Below are positions 1 to 4,796 of a stretch of DNA of 9,154 nt, one piece after another. This DNA is from Bacillota bacterium (lineage in GTDB: Bacteria; Bacillota; Clostridia; Peptostreptococcales; Anaerovoracaceae), in NCBI GenBank assembly GCA_017543805.1, contig JAFYFK010000055.1, positions 1-9,154 of the forward strand. The letters are read 5' to 3'. The notes under the pieces were generated by a model. That model was not told the DNA's origin, searched no databases, and saw only the letters and a program-made list of their open reading frames with translations. The position numbers and the translations under genes were made by a program. Within the stretch, counting starts at the first letter, position 1. Every line of letters begins with the position of its first letter.

Positions 1-26
1 CGGTATGTTTTCGAATAAGACTTCAT
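1..26 (-). CDS. Start of an unidentified early-operon gene (partial)
   Basis: On the minus strand an ATG at 26-24 opens a frame that stays open to the window edge and encodes MKSYSKTY. Its ATG overlaps the TGA of the MazG-like gene (ATGA), an arrangement used repeatedly in this phage for translational coupling. No strong separate ribosome site is visible upstream. Eight codons are too few for a product call, so the gene is inferred mainly from the stop-start overlap. Confidence 0.4.
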
Positions 27-337
27 TCTTCTGACGCATCCTGCTCAAGCTTCTTAATCCTTTTCGCAAGTCGCTCGGGCTTGTACACGACGACCTGCTG
101 AAGCTCGTCAAAGAAATCCTTCGCATCGACGCTAAGAACGAAGGGGAGCTGCGCTGCCATAAGAACGACGTCTGCAGCCTCCTCGATGATCGCGTCTTTG
201 TTGTCTTCGCCTCTGATAAACTTGGACAGCTCCTGAGTCAGCTCCGCCATCTCCTCCATGAATATGACGGCTTGGAGCTCGGCTCCGAAAACGTCCACAG
301 CACGCTTAAGGACTGCGTCCTGGTATGCGTCTACCAT
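23..337 (-). CDS. MazG-like nucleotide pyrophosphohydrolase
   Basis: This 104-aa protein fits the small all-alpha MazG/dUTPase-like NTP pyrophosphohydrolases. These hydrolyse (d)NTPs to the monophosphate and pyrophosphate using acidic residues that hold magnesium. The sequence shows the expected pair of acidic helices: EExxE at residues 28-32 and EExxD at residues 52-56. Its length is right for a single-domain phage version. The ATG at 337-335 has an AGGAGG site a few bases upstream (342-347). It is the second leftward gene after the Cro-like regulator and probably belongs to the early operon. Small MazG proteins in phages are thought to adjust nucleotide or alarmone pools during infection, but the substrate cannot be read from sequence. 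The family call is fairly secure and the role is inference. Confidence 0.8.
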   Translation of the reverse strand: MVDAYQDAVLKRAVDVFGAELQAVIFMEEMAELTQELSKFIRGEDNKDAIIEEAADVVLMAAQLPFVLSVDAKDFFDELQQVVVYKPERLAKRIKKLEQDASEE

Positions 338-365
338 TTCAACCTCCTTCCTTGAATGGTTTGTT

Positions 366-393
366 CAGGATACTGTCAACAGGCAGTATCCTG
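366..393. promoter_or_regulatory. Inverted repeat CAGGATACTG, possible operator
   Basis: CAGGATACTG (366-375) and its exact reverse complement CAGTATCCTG (384-393) are separated by 8 bases in the leader between the Cro-like gene and the MazG-like gene. No U-run follows in either direction, so a terminator is unlikely. A binding site for a regulator, or an RNA hairpin in the early leader, is the simplest reading. It shares CAGGATA with the neighbouring dyad at 396-422. A TTGACA hexamer on the minus strand (379-374) lies partly in the loop, but it has no acceptable -10. Confidence 0.5.
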
Positions 394-395
394 CT

Positions 396-422
396 TTCCT
401 GATATCCGCAGGATATCAGGAA
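396..422. promoter_or_regulatory. Inverted repeat with 12-bp arms, possible operator
   Basis: TTCCTGATATCC (396-407) and GGATATCAGGAA (411-422) are perfect 12-bp arms around a 3-base centre. The site lies 3 bases from the 17-bp palindrome at 425-441 and shares CAGGATA with the dyad at 366-393. The absence of a following T-tract argues against an intrinsic terminator. It may bind a second regulator controlling the leftward early genes. The function is inferred from symmetry and position only. Confidence 0.5.
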
Positions 423-424
423 TC

Positions 425-441
425 GTTAGCTTTAAGCTAAC
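425..441. promoter_or_regulatory. Repressor operator, 17-bp perfect palindrome
   Basis: GTTAGCTTTAAGCTAAC is a perfect 17-bp palindrome with a one-base centre. Related TTAGC/GCTAA half-sites recur at 672-692 and 736-749 around the divergent promoters, so this is probably one operator of the phage repressor or Cro-like protein. It overlaps the stop codon of the Cro-like gene (434-432), which would place an operator on each side of that gene. Confidence 0.65.
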
Positions 442-632
442 TTATCGGGCAAAAAAATATCATTCAGAGAGCATTTATATACGTTGCAAATCTGCAGGAG
501 TTGATTAGCGCTCGGTGACGTGATATTTCCTTCCCAATTCTGCATTGTCCGCTTTGTGACGCCTAATTGTCTCGCGGCATCTTCCTGTGATAAATTTGCA
601 TTCACACGCAAGGCTTTTAATGTTACTTTCAT
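432..632 (-). CDS. Cro-like XRE-family helix-turn-helix regulator
   Basis: This is a 66-aa single-domain XRE/Cro-CI DNA-binding protein. The helix-turn-helix lies at about residues 14-36 (LSQEDAARQLGVTKRTMQNW), and the protein ends soon after the fold, as expected for a Cro-type regulator without a sensor domain. The ATG at 632-630 is preceded by AAAGGAG (649-643). It is divergent from the repressor at 767 and is the first gene of the leftward early operon. It therefore probably competes for the TTAGC/GCTAA operators and favours the lytic state. Its stop codon lies inside one of these palindromes. The fold is clear, while the Cro role rests on position and size. An activator or antirepressor role cannot be excluded. 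Confidence 0.85.
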   Translation of the reverse strand: MKVTLKALRVNANLSQEDAARQLGVTKRTMQNWEGNITSPSANQLLQICNVYKCSLNDIFLPDKLA

Positions 633-657
633 CGGTCACAAACTCCTTTCGAATAAT

Positions 658-686
658 AAATTACTCGCCTAAAGCTAACTTGTCAA
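658..686 (-). promoter_or_regulatory. Probable leftward early promoter
   Basis: On the minus strand a consensus TTGACA (686-681) is followed after 17 bases by TAATTT (663-658), a weak -10. The start would fall near 651, giving a short leader that still contains the ribosome site of the Cro-like gene. GTTAGCTTT half-sites sit between and beside the two hexamers, so bound repressor would block it. Confidence 0.55.
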
Positions 687-692
687 GCTAAA
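672..692. promoter_or_regulatory. Operator half-sites in the leftward promoter
   Basis: AAGCTAAC (672-679) and AAGCTAAA (685-692) are direct repeats 13 bases apart. They match one arm of the 17-bp palindrome at 425-441. They cover the -35 and spacer of the leftward promoter. They are probably weaker half-sites for the same regulator. Confidence 0.5.
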
Positions 693-715
693 AGCGAAAA
701 TTATTTCATTTTTGG

Positions 716-744
716 TTGTTTGTTCGTTCGCTTTGTGCTAAAGT
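716..744 (+). promoter_or_regulatory. Possible repressor promoter with extended -10
   Basis: TTGTTT (716-721) and TAAAGT (739-744) are 17 bases apart, and TGC directly before the second hexamer makes an extended -10. The -10 lies inside the dyad at 736-749, which suggests autoregulation. The predicted start, about 750, is just before the GGAGGG ribosome site. Both hexamers deviate from consensus, so this is tentative. Confidence 0.4.
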
Positions 745-749
745 TAGCA
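736..749. promoter_or_regulatory. Operator dyad TGCTAA/TTAGCA
   Basis: TGCTAA and TTAGCA form an inverted repeat around AG. It carries the same GCTAA/TTAGC half-site as the palindrome at 425-441. It lies immediately upstream of the repressor ribosome site and over its likely -10, a suitable position for feedback control. Confidence 0.55.
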
Positions 750-766
750 TACTGGAGGGCGTAAAA

Positions 767-1198
767 ATGGATGATGAACTCAGAAAAAAATTTGCAGAAA
801 ACCTGAGAGACGCCTTAAACCGGGCTGATAAAACTCAAGCTGATATGGCTAAATACATGGGCATATCTACAGCCACCGCCTCAGACTGGTTTAACGGGCA
901 AAAGATGCCTCGTGTTGATAAAATTCAATCTCTGTGTAATTGGCTGCAAATCGAGCTGACAGATCTGCTTATAGAACCCTCATGGCGACAGCCTCCCTCT
1001 GACGGTTATCTAATTACGGGAGATCTGGGATCGCATCAGGTCGCTATAAATTTGAATAAAACTGAATTGAACCTAATAGAACAGTATCGCCAACTTAACG
1101 AGGAAGGCCAGGAGAGGTTGCACGAGTATGCCTTGGATCTGATCGCTTCCGGCAGATATAAAAAAGATAATCCGGCTCAACTGGATAAAGAAGCATAA
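767..1198 (+). CDS. Phage repressor, XRE-family helix-turn-helix, no peptidase domain
   Basis: The gene encodes 143 aa. The ATG at 767 is chosen over an upstream in-frame TTG at 716 because GGAGGG (754-759) sits 7 bases before it and the XRE fold begins right after it. The helix-turn-helix region is about residues 10-65, with the core helices at 23-44 (TQADMAKYMG, then STATASDWFNG). The C-terminal part is a short helical segment at about 98-130 containing LNEEGQERLHEYALDL, a pattern common in XRE repressors. No Ser/Lys LexA-S24 protease domain is present, so RecA-stimulated self-cleavage is unlikely. Release by a partner protease of the ImmA type or by an antirepressor is an inference, and neither is in the window. 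The gene is divergent from the Cro-like gene and followed by terminator-like hairpins, then integrase. It appears more AT-rich than the integrase. Confidence 0.85.
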   Translation: MDDELRKKFAENLRDALNRADKTQADMAKYMGISTATASDWFNGQKMPRVDKIQSLCNWLQIELTDLLIEPSWRQPPSDGYLITGDLGSHQVAINLNKTELNLIEQYRQLNEEGQERLHEYALDLIASGRYKKDNPAQLDKEA

Positions 1199-1212
1199 GT
1201 AATAAAAAGAGC

Positions 1213-1243
1213 GGTGCTGCAAAATCGCCAAACCAGCAGCACC
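1213..1243 (+). repeat. Stem-loop after the repressor gene
   Basis: GGTGCTGC (1213-1220) pairs with GCAGCACC (1236-1243) across a 15-base loop. It lies just after the repressor stop codon and before a second hairpin with a T-rich arm. No T-run follows this stem directly, so it may act as an mRNA 3'-end structure, with the next hairpin as the terminator. Confidence 0.45.
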
Positions 1244-1255
1244 ACTCAGATCCGC

Positions 1256-1284
1256 AGAAAAGAGGCAAGGAAGCCTTCTTTTCT
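1256..1284 (+). terminator. Imperfect terminator of the repressor transcript
   Basis: AGAAAAGAGGC (1256-1266) pairs with GCCTTCTTTTCT (1273-1284), with one bulged base and a 6-base loop. The 3' arm is itself T-rich, so the stem could be drawn shorter with a following U-tract. It lies between the repressor and the integrase, suggesting partly separate expression. The stem is imperfect, so strength is uncertain. Confidence 0.45.
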
Positions 1285-1318
1285 GTACCTATAATACCAT
1301 AAAGGAGGTACAAATTCT

Positions 1319-2389
1319 ATGGCAAAAGCGAGAAAACTGCCTTCCGGCAGCTGGAGCGTCCAGGTATATGACTATACCGACGCCCTCGGAAAGAAGCACT
1401 ATCAGTATTTCACGGCCGAAACAAAAGCGGACGCGGAATACGAGGCCGCAAGGTTCAAGAAGGCCCGGCAACTCGTCCTGAAGGAGCGGAGGCGGGCAGA
1501 TCTGACTGTCGGAGCCGCTGTGGACCGGTATATCGAACTGTCAGAGAAGACGCTGTCTCCGACCACGCTCTCCAGATACCGCAACATGAGAGAGCACAGC
1601 TTCCCCTGGCTCATGCGGCAGAAGGTCGCGAAGCTTACAGACGAAGACATGCAGGAATCCATAAACGCCGAGCTGGGCCGCATCGGAGAAAAGAGCGGCA
1701 AGCCACTGTCCGCGAAGACTGTTGCGAATGAATGGGGCCTCATATCCTCGGCCCTCAAAGCAGTCTGCAGCAGGACCTATCAGGTCAAGCTCCCGAAGAG
1801 GCAGCGCGGAGAGCGCGTGGAGCTGCCGGATCCTCGAGCATTGGTCGACGCCGTCAGAGGGACAGAGATAGAGCTTCCGTGCCTCCTTGCCATCTGGCTT
1901 TCCTTTTCCATGTCGGAGATCCGCGGCCTCAAGTGCTCGGACCTGCAGGGTAAAGTCCTCACCATAAACCGCGTCAAGGTCGACGTGGACGGTATGCCGG
2001 AGGTAAAGAACGACGCGAAGGTCGATACGCGCAAGCGCTCTCACATCCTGCCGCCATACCTGCTGCAGCTCATCACGGACTCGGACCCGTACCAGCGGTA
2101 TCTTGAGACCGGAGAGGACGAGTTTTTGATACAGGTCCCGGAATACTCCGTCAGGCAGCGTTTTACACGGATCTGCGAGAAGAACGGTATAAGCAGGATG
2201 ACCTTCCACAAGCTCCGCCACGTAAACGCCTCTGTCATGCTGATGCTCAATATCCCGGACAAGTATGCCATGGAAAGAGGCGGCTGGAAAACTCCGTATG
2301 TCATGCACGAGGTATATCAGCACACGTTCAGCAAGGAGCGCCAGAACGTGGACGCGGTCATAAACAGATATTTTGAGGATATAGTATGA
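1319..2389 (+). CDS. int: Tyrosine recombinase integrase
   Basis: This 356-aa site-specific recombinase would integrate the phage by recombining attP with a host site. It shows the usual three parts: an N-terminal arm-binding domain (about 1-50), a SAM-like core-binding domain (about 61-150) and a catalytic domain (about 170-356). Catalytic residues visible are H297 and R300 (FHKLRH), W323 (GGWKTP) in the His/Trp position and the nucleophile Y333 (EVYQH). The first catalytic arginine is normally three residues before the conserved Glu. Here the segment reads SFSMSEIRGL, putting S197 at that position, with R202 two residues after E200. GGAGG at 1304-1308 precedes the ATG by 10 bases. The candidate attP lies directly downstream, the usual arrangement. 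Gene length is normal, and whether the Arg shift alters activity is unknown. Confidence 0.95.
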   Translation: MAKARKLPSGSWSVQVYDYTDALGKKHYQYFTAETKADAEYEAARFKKARQLVLKERRRADLTVGAAVDRYIELSEKTLSPTTLSRYRNMREHSFPWLMRQKVAKLTDEDMQESINAELGRIGEKSGKPLSAKTVANEWGLISSALKAVCSRTYQVKLPKRQRGERVELPDPRALVDAVRGTEIELPCLLAIWLSFSMSEIRGLKCSDLQGKVLTINRVKVDVDGMPEVKNDAKVDTRKRSHILPPYLLQLITDSDPYQRYLETGEDEFLIQVPEYSVRQRFTRICEKNGISRMTFHKLRHVNASVMLMLNIPDKYAMERGGWKTPYVMHEVYQHTFSKERQNVDAVINRYFEDIV

Positions 2390-2417
2390 CCCCTGACAAG
2401 GCGCGAGACGACATTTC

Positions 2418-2440
2418 CATACAGAATGTTCATACAGAAT
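2418..2440 (+). repeat. Left-arm integrase site pair
   Basis: CATACAGAAT occurs exactly twice, at 2418-2427 and 2431-2440, 13 bases apart. The 13-base spacing and the TACAGAA core match the pair on the far side of the tRNA-like core at 2638-2660. They are read as arm-type integrase binding sites. Confidence 0.65.
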
Positions 2441-2475
2441 TTTTGCAAAAACCGCCTGAAAATCGTTAAAAATAA

Positions 2476-2495
2476 CTGCATAGAACTGCACAGAA
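2476..2495 (+). repeat. Tandem 10-bp repeat, possible further arm sites
   Basis: CTGCATAGAA (2476-2485) and CTGCACAGAA (2486-2495) are adjacent and differ at one base. They share the CAnAGAA-like pattern of the arm pairs, but their spacing is 10 rather than 13. They may be weaker integrase sites or sites for an accessory factor such as an excisionase. Confidence 0.45.
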
Positions 2496-2539
2496 CTGAA
2501 AAGGCGAAAATCCGCAAAACGCAGTAAATACAACAAAAG

Positions 2540-2574
2540 CCCGGCATTCGTTGAAAATGCCGGGTTTGTCTTTT
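2540..2574. terminator. Intrinsic terminator downstream of integrase, probably bidirectional
   Basis: CCCGGCATT (2540-2548) and AATGCCGGG (2556-2564) form a perfect 9-bp GC-rich stem with a 7-base loop. On the plus strand it is followed by TTTGTCTTTT, which ends integrase transcription. On the minus strand the same stem is followed by CTTTTGTTG, so it can also end the leftward lysis operon. Confidence 0.85.
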
Positions 2575-2597
2575 GGTAGTGCCCAGGGGGATCGAAC
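2574..2597 (-). other. tRNA 3'-end-like attP core
   Basis: Read on the minus strand, this stretch fits the last part of a tRNA. It has G53, the T-loop TTCGATC (matching TTCRANY), a 3' T-stem strand CCCCT, acceptor strand GGGCACT, discriminator A and CCA. Sequence before it does not complete the T-stem (AAGTG opposite CCCCT gives only 3 of 5 pairs), and no other tRNA arms are present. It is therefore not a tRNA gene. Phages that integrate into tRNA genes carry just such a 3' segment so that integration restores the gene. The host tRNA identity cannot be read from this piece. Confidence 0.65.
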
Positions 2598-2637
2598 ACT
2601 TGACTGTTCCTGATAATTTCAGCGCCTGCAGCTGCGC

Positions 2638-2660
2638 CGTACAGAATCCGCGTACAGAAA
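2638..2660 (+). repeat. Right-arm integrase site pair
   Basis: CGTACAGAAT (2638-2647) and CGTACAGAAA (2651-2660) are 13 bases apart and share TACAGAA with the left pair at 2418-2440 in the same orientation. Together they bracket the tRNA-like core. Confidence 0.65.
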
Positions 2661-2727
2661 AAACAGGCCAGAATGTCCTGCCAAAACACTCTGACCCGTT
2701 TACTCATGGGAAGATCCATCAGATAAG

Positions 2728-2964
2728 CTATATACCGATCTCGTTTTCGCCGTCTTCCGCGTCGTCTTTTTCCTCCGCGGCGACTTCTGCCTTTTTGATT
2801 GAGGCGCAAGCCCATAGCTCGCCGGTCGTGAAAGCGAACCACGCCCCGATAAGTACCGACGGCTCCGCGCCAGTCTTATAAAAGATCACCAGGACCGCGA
2901 CGGTAAAGATCACATTCAGCGCCACTATTGCAGCGACGACCTTTTTTGAGAAGCGCACCTTCAT
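2728..2964 (-). CDS. Small two-helix membrane protein of the lysis cassette
   Basis: This 78-aa protein has hydrophobic segments at about residues 8-30 and 34-52 and an acidic, lysine-rich tail (54-78). Its ATG overlaps the endolysin TGA (ATGA at 2964-2961), so it is probably translated by coupling. It is the last gene of the leftward late cassette before attP. A second holin, a holin regulator or a spanin-like lysis protein is plausible from size, topology and place, but no defining motif is visible. Proteins of this shape occur next to endolysins in Bacillota phages, to my knowledge without a settled function. Confidence 0.75.
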   Translation of the reverse strand: MKVRFSKKVVAAIVALNVIFTVAVLVIFYKTGAEPSVLIGAWFAFTTGELWACASIKKAEVAAEEKDDAEDGENEIGI

Positions 2965-3584
2965 GGTTTCGACCTCAGAGACGGCATCCTTCTGTCACGG
3001 TCATAAGTCACAGCAAAGCCGCAGGCTGTCCCGCAGCTGCGGAGCGTGGTCTCTGTGACGCCTTCTTTTATGCGCCCGTCGATCTCGACTTCTTTTCCGT
3101 CGACGAGGATCTTCATAATGCCATACCGGAGCGGTCCGCGCTTTACGCAGTCCAGCAGGAACGGAAGAGGATCAAACCACTTCGATTTTGTGATGTTGTT
3201 CGGGATGTAGTTCGTGGCCATGCCAAAATGCAGATGCGGCCCCGAGCTTGCGCCGGTGTTCCCGGAGAGCGCAATCTTCTCGCCAGGCTCGACCTTATCT
3301 CCCATTTGGACAAGGCGCTGCGACAGATGGGCATAGATCTCGTATATCCCGTCAGGGTTAAGAATAACGATATACTCTCCGACGCCCTTGCCGTCCGACT
3401 GCCTCCGGCTGTAAGAGACGAGGCCGCCGTTTGCGGAATATACCGGAGTCCCGGTCTTTACGCCGATATCCACGCCCTTGTGGTCCGTTGTGGCGCCTGC
3501 GACAGGAGCCTTGCGCGGGCCAAACTTGGACGTGACCATCTTTTCCGTAAAGCCTTCAATCGGGAGTCTTCTTATACAGGCCAT
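2961..3584 (-). CDS. Endolysin, M23 (LytM-type) metallopeptidase
   Basis: This 207-aa zinc metallopeptidase probably cuts peptide cross-bridges or stems of host peptidoglycan at lysis. The M23 zinc-site motifs are complete: HxxxD at H35-D39 (DHKGVD), the catalytic-region H86 (YAHLS) and HLH at H117-H119 (GPHLHFG). A conserved SKFGPR lies near residue 20. No signal peptide is seen, so export would depend on the holin. The tail at about 155-207 (KILVDGKEVEID, then TLRSCGTACGFAVTYD) resembles the small copper-amine-oxidase N-terminal-like domain found in Bacillota cell-surface proteins. That may be a wall-binding or structural module, but the match is from memory. The ATG overlaps the holin stop in TAATG, and the TGA overlaps the next ATG. 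Confidence 0.9.
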   Translation of the reverse strand: MACIRRLPIEGFTEKMVTSKFGPRKAPVAGATTDHKGVDIGVKTGTPVYSANGGLVSYSRRQSDGKGVGEYIVILNPDGIYEIYAHLSQRLVQMGDKVEPGEKIALSGNTGASSGPHLHFGMATNYIPNNITKSKWFDPLPFLLDCVKRGPLRYGIMKILVDGKEVEIDGRIKEGVTETTLRSCGTACGFAVTYDRDRRMPSLRSKP

Positions 3585-3889
3585 TATATCCCGCCTTTCA
3601 TGTTAAAGACTGCCGCTTCGATATATGCGTCAATCGTCGGAGTTATCTCGTAGCCGATCTCCTGGAGCCGCTCTATGACATACTCTTTTTTCTCCGGGCC
3701 GGTATAAGACAGGACGTTTCCGACCTGCTGTGCTGCATCGACAAAGACCGCCACTGCATCCAACAGTTTTTTGGAAGCCTCATCGCCAATCTTCGAGGAG
3801 ATGATCTTCTGCAGCTTCGGATAGATCAGCGTCATAAACAAAAGCAGCGTTATCTCAAGCACTGCCGTGATGATTTTAGTATAATTCAT
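3584..3889 (-). CDS. Holin, LL-H family-like
   Basis: This 101-aa protein has one hydrophobic segment near the N-terminus (about residues 5-24), then a charged, mostly helical region (KLQKIISSKIGDEASKKLL) and a C-terminal part with KEYVIERLQEIG and PTIDAYIEAAV. This layout and wording match the phage LL-H-type holins, which form membrane lesions and release endolysin. It sits immediately before the endolysin with a one-base TAATG overlap. A GAGGATG site in the end of the preceding gene can serve as the ribosome site. The family call is by recognition rather than by search. Confidence 0.8.
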   Translation of the reverse strand: MNYTKIITAVLEITLLLFMTLIYPKLQKIISSKIGDEASKKLLDAVAVFVDAAQQVGNVLSYTGPEKKEYVIERLQEIGYEITPTIDAYIEAAVFNMKGGI

Positions 3890-3898
3890 AGTTCATCC

Positions 3899-4270
3899 TC
3901 ACTTTTTCGCTAAGTAAGACTGCAGCTCGTGCTCGACCTCGCGCAGTTTGTCGATATCATTCCCATTTATGGCATGTGATATCGTAGCCAGACTCGCGAG
4001 CTGCAGGATGCGCATACCGTCCATAAGGCCATCAAGCTTGTCCTTGTCGTTTTCGAAAAATCGATCGTGATCCTTGAGCGTGCCCTCGACTGCGCTGAGG
4101 CGTTTTTCAAGATCTGTAATACGGTCGTTTTGCTTTACCTCGGGCTTTTTGGCCGCGCTGATGAGCTTCGCAATGTATTCGACGGCCTTGCCGATAGCAG
4201 CGACGGCTCCGCAGAAAGCAAGGAACAGACCGGCGATCTCCATGGGAGACAATTCTATCGGAGTATTCAT
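3899..4270 (-). CDS. Membrane-anchored coiled-coil protein (XhlA-like, possible holin accessory)
   Basis: This 123-aa protein has a membrane segment at about residues 11-37 (EIAGLFLAFCGAVAAIGKAV and onward), a basic stretch, then a coiled coil at about 47-80 (DRITDLEKRLSAVEGTLKDH). A helical tail ending in LREVEHELQSYLAKK follows. Small phage proteins combining one membrane helix with a coiled coil, such as the XhlA type, work with holins and endolysins. The membrane helix here is N-terminal, so this is a resemblance rather than a firm family assignment. GGAGG lies about 10 bases before the ATG, and the ATG overlaps the TGA of the 54-aa gene. Confidence 0.75.
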   Translation of the reverse strand: MNTPIELSPMEIAGLFLAFCGAVAAIGKAVEYIAKLISAAKKPEVKQNDRITDLEKRLSAVEGTLKDHDRFFENDKDKLDGLMDGMRILQLASLATISHAINGNDIDKLREVEHELQSYLAKK

Positions 4271-4431
4271 TCTGCTTTCGCCTCCATTTCCCGAAGTGCC
4301 TCATGCAGCGCGAGCTGTTCACTGAGGCGCTGGATCATCTTGCTCTGAAACTGGATCGTGGTCTCTTGTTCGGCTATATAAGAATACAGCTCGGAGGGCT
4401 TTACCTCTCCGAGCTCTTCGGGATTGCTCAT
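4267..4431 (-). CDS. Small 54-aa coiled-coil phage protein
   Basis: This short frame begins MSNPEELGEVKPSEL and ends REMEAKAE. The middle (YIAEQETTIQFQSKMIQRLS) is an uninterrupted amphipathic helix likely to form a coiled coil. It is real by context. Its ATG overlaps the XkdX-like stop (ATGA), its TGA overlaps the next ATG (ATGA), and GGAGG is positioned upstream. Many Bacillota phages carry such a short helical gene beside XkdX, but I know no function for it. Confidence 0.8.
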   Translation of the reverse strand: MSNPEELGEVKPSELYSYIAEQETTIQFQSKMIQRLSEQLALHEALREMEAKAE

Positions 4432-4535
4432 TCGTCCGCCTCCAGCATAGCCTTAACTTCTTCGTACCAGCGGGGCGGGACCTGTTCGAGGGTCATCTCT
4501 CCAGCTTTGATTTTTTTGTAATAGATCTTTGCCAT
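4428..4535 (-). CDS. XkdX-like small phage protein
   Basis: This 35-aa protein has the hallmarks of the XkdX family from the PBSX-type tail region. It begins with an aromatic-lysine stretch (KIYYKKIKAGEMT), then EQVPPRWYEEVKAML. The family usually has about 30-60 residues and lies between tail fibre genes and the lysis cassette, as here. Its function is unknown. A strong AGGAGG ribosome site precedes the ATG at 4535, and its stop overlaps the 54-aa gene. Confidence 0.85.
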   Translation of the reverse strand: MAKIYYKKIKAGEMTLEQVPPRWYEEVKAMLEADE

Positions 4536-4538
4536 AGC

Positions 4539-4796
4539 TTAACCTCCTATAAGCTCCGCCAGCTCTATGAGCGCGTCCGTGATGTCAGCGACGTCCTGAG
4601 TGTTCTGGATCACTTTTGCGTAAGTGTCCCAGTCTTCCTTGCGGATCCGCTGTTCTTCAAAAACATAATAGACTACAGTCTCGCCGTTGACTTCGCGTTC
4701 TTCCTCGCGAATGTTCCGGCGCACGTAGTTATAAACTTTCGAGCTCGCAGTATCCAGCTCACTCGGCCTTGTTGCACTCTCTACTTCTTTCCACAT
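4539..4796 (-). CDS. Conserved 85-aa phage tail-region protein
   Basis: This 85-aa protein is rich in charge and has no membrane segment. Features include SSKVYNYVRRNI and YVFEEQRIRKEDW near the middle and a hydrophobic helical end (DALIELAELIGG). Related proteins are common between tail fibre and XkdX genes in Bacillota phages, with no assigned function that I know of. The ATG at 4796 has AAGGAG upstream and lies inside the 3' end of the reverse transcriptase gene (38-base overlap in another frame). That suggests the DGR block was joined directly onto an existing tail cassette. It is shorter than usual Avd proteins, and I see no convincing Avd similarity. Confidence 0.75.
   Translation of the reverse strand: MWKEVESATRPSELDTASSKVYNYVRRNIREEEREVNGETVVYYVFEEQRIRKEDWDTYAKVIQNTQDVADITDALIELAELIGG

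Larger units (their letters stand above)
2418..2660. other. attP: Candidate phage attachment site attP
   Basis: The 338 bases between integrase and the lysis genes hold no gene but have the layout of an attP. A tRNA-3'-end-like core (2574-2597) is flanked on both sides by short repeats. CATACAGAAT occurs at 2418 and 2431. CGTACAGAAT and CGTACAGAAA occur at 2638 and 2651. Both pairs are spaced 13 bases and face the same way. A related tandem CTGCATAGAA/CTGCACAGAA lies at 2476-2495. Paired direct arm sites on each side of a core fit binding by the N-terminal domain of a tyrosine integrase. A bidirectional terminator lies inside the site. An uninterrupted attP with phage genes on both sides implies an unintegrated genome. 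Confidence 0.7.

Noticed and set aside
374..379. TTGACA on the minus strand as an extra promoter for the MazG-like gene
   Set aside because: The hexamer 17 bases on is TTCAAG, a poor -10, and transcription would start at the ribosome site.
1290..1295. Perfect TATAAT before the integrase gene, as an integrase promoter
   Set aside because: No -35 or extended -10 accompanies it, and transcription would start inside the ribosome site (1301-1308). It is probably a chance match, though weak promoter activity is not excluded.
2574..2597. A complete tRNA gene
   Set aside because: Only the 3' end from the T-loop onward fits. The T-stem is not completed and no anticodon or D arm is present.
2653..2685. 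Terminator for the lysis operon (CAGG/CCTG stem with a following T-run on the minus strand)
   Set aside because: The stem is only 4 bp with a 9-base loop. The stronger bidirectional terminator at 2540-2574 is a better candidate, and the A-run overlaps an arm-type repeat.
1541..2842. Long minus-strand open frame across integrase and attP (433 codons)
   Set aside because: It lies opposite the integrase, whose motifs are clear, has an arginine-rich low-complexity translation and crosses the attachment site. It is a shadow of GC-rich coding DNA.
2928..3653. Plus-strand open frame opposite the endolysin (241 codons)
   Set aside because: The minus strand encodes a complete M23 peptidase and part of a holin with stop-start overlaps. 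The plus frame has no recognisable domain or ribosome site.
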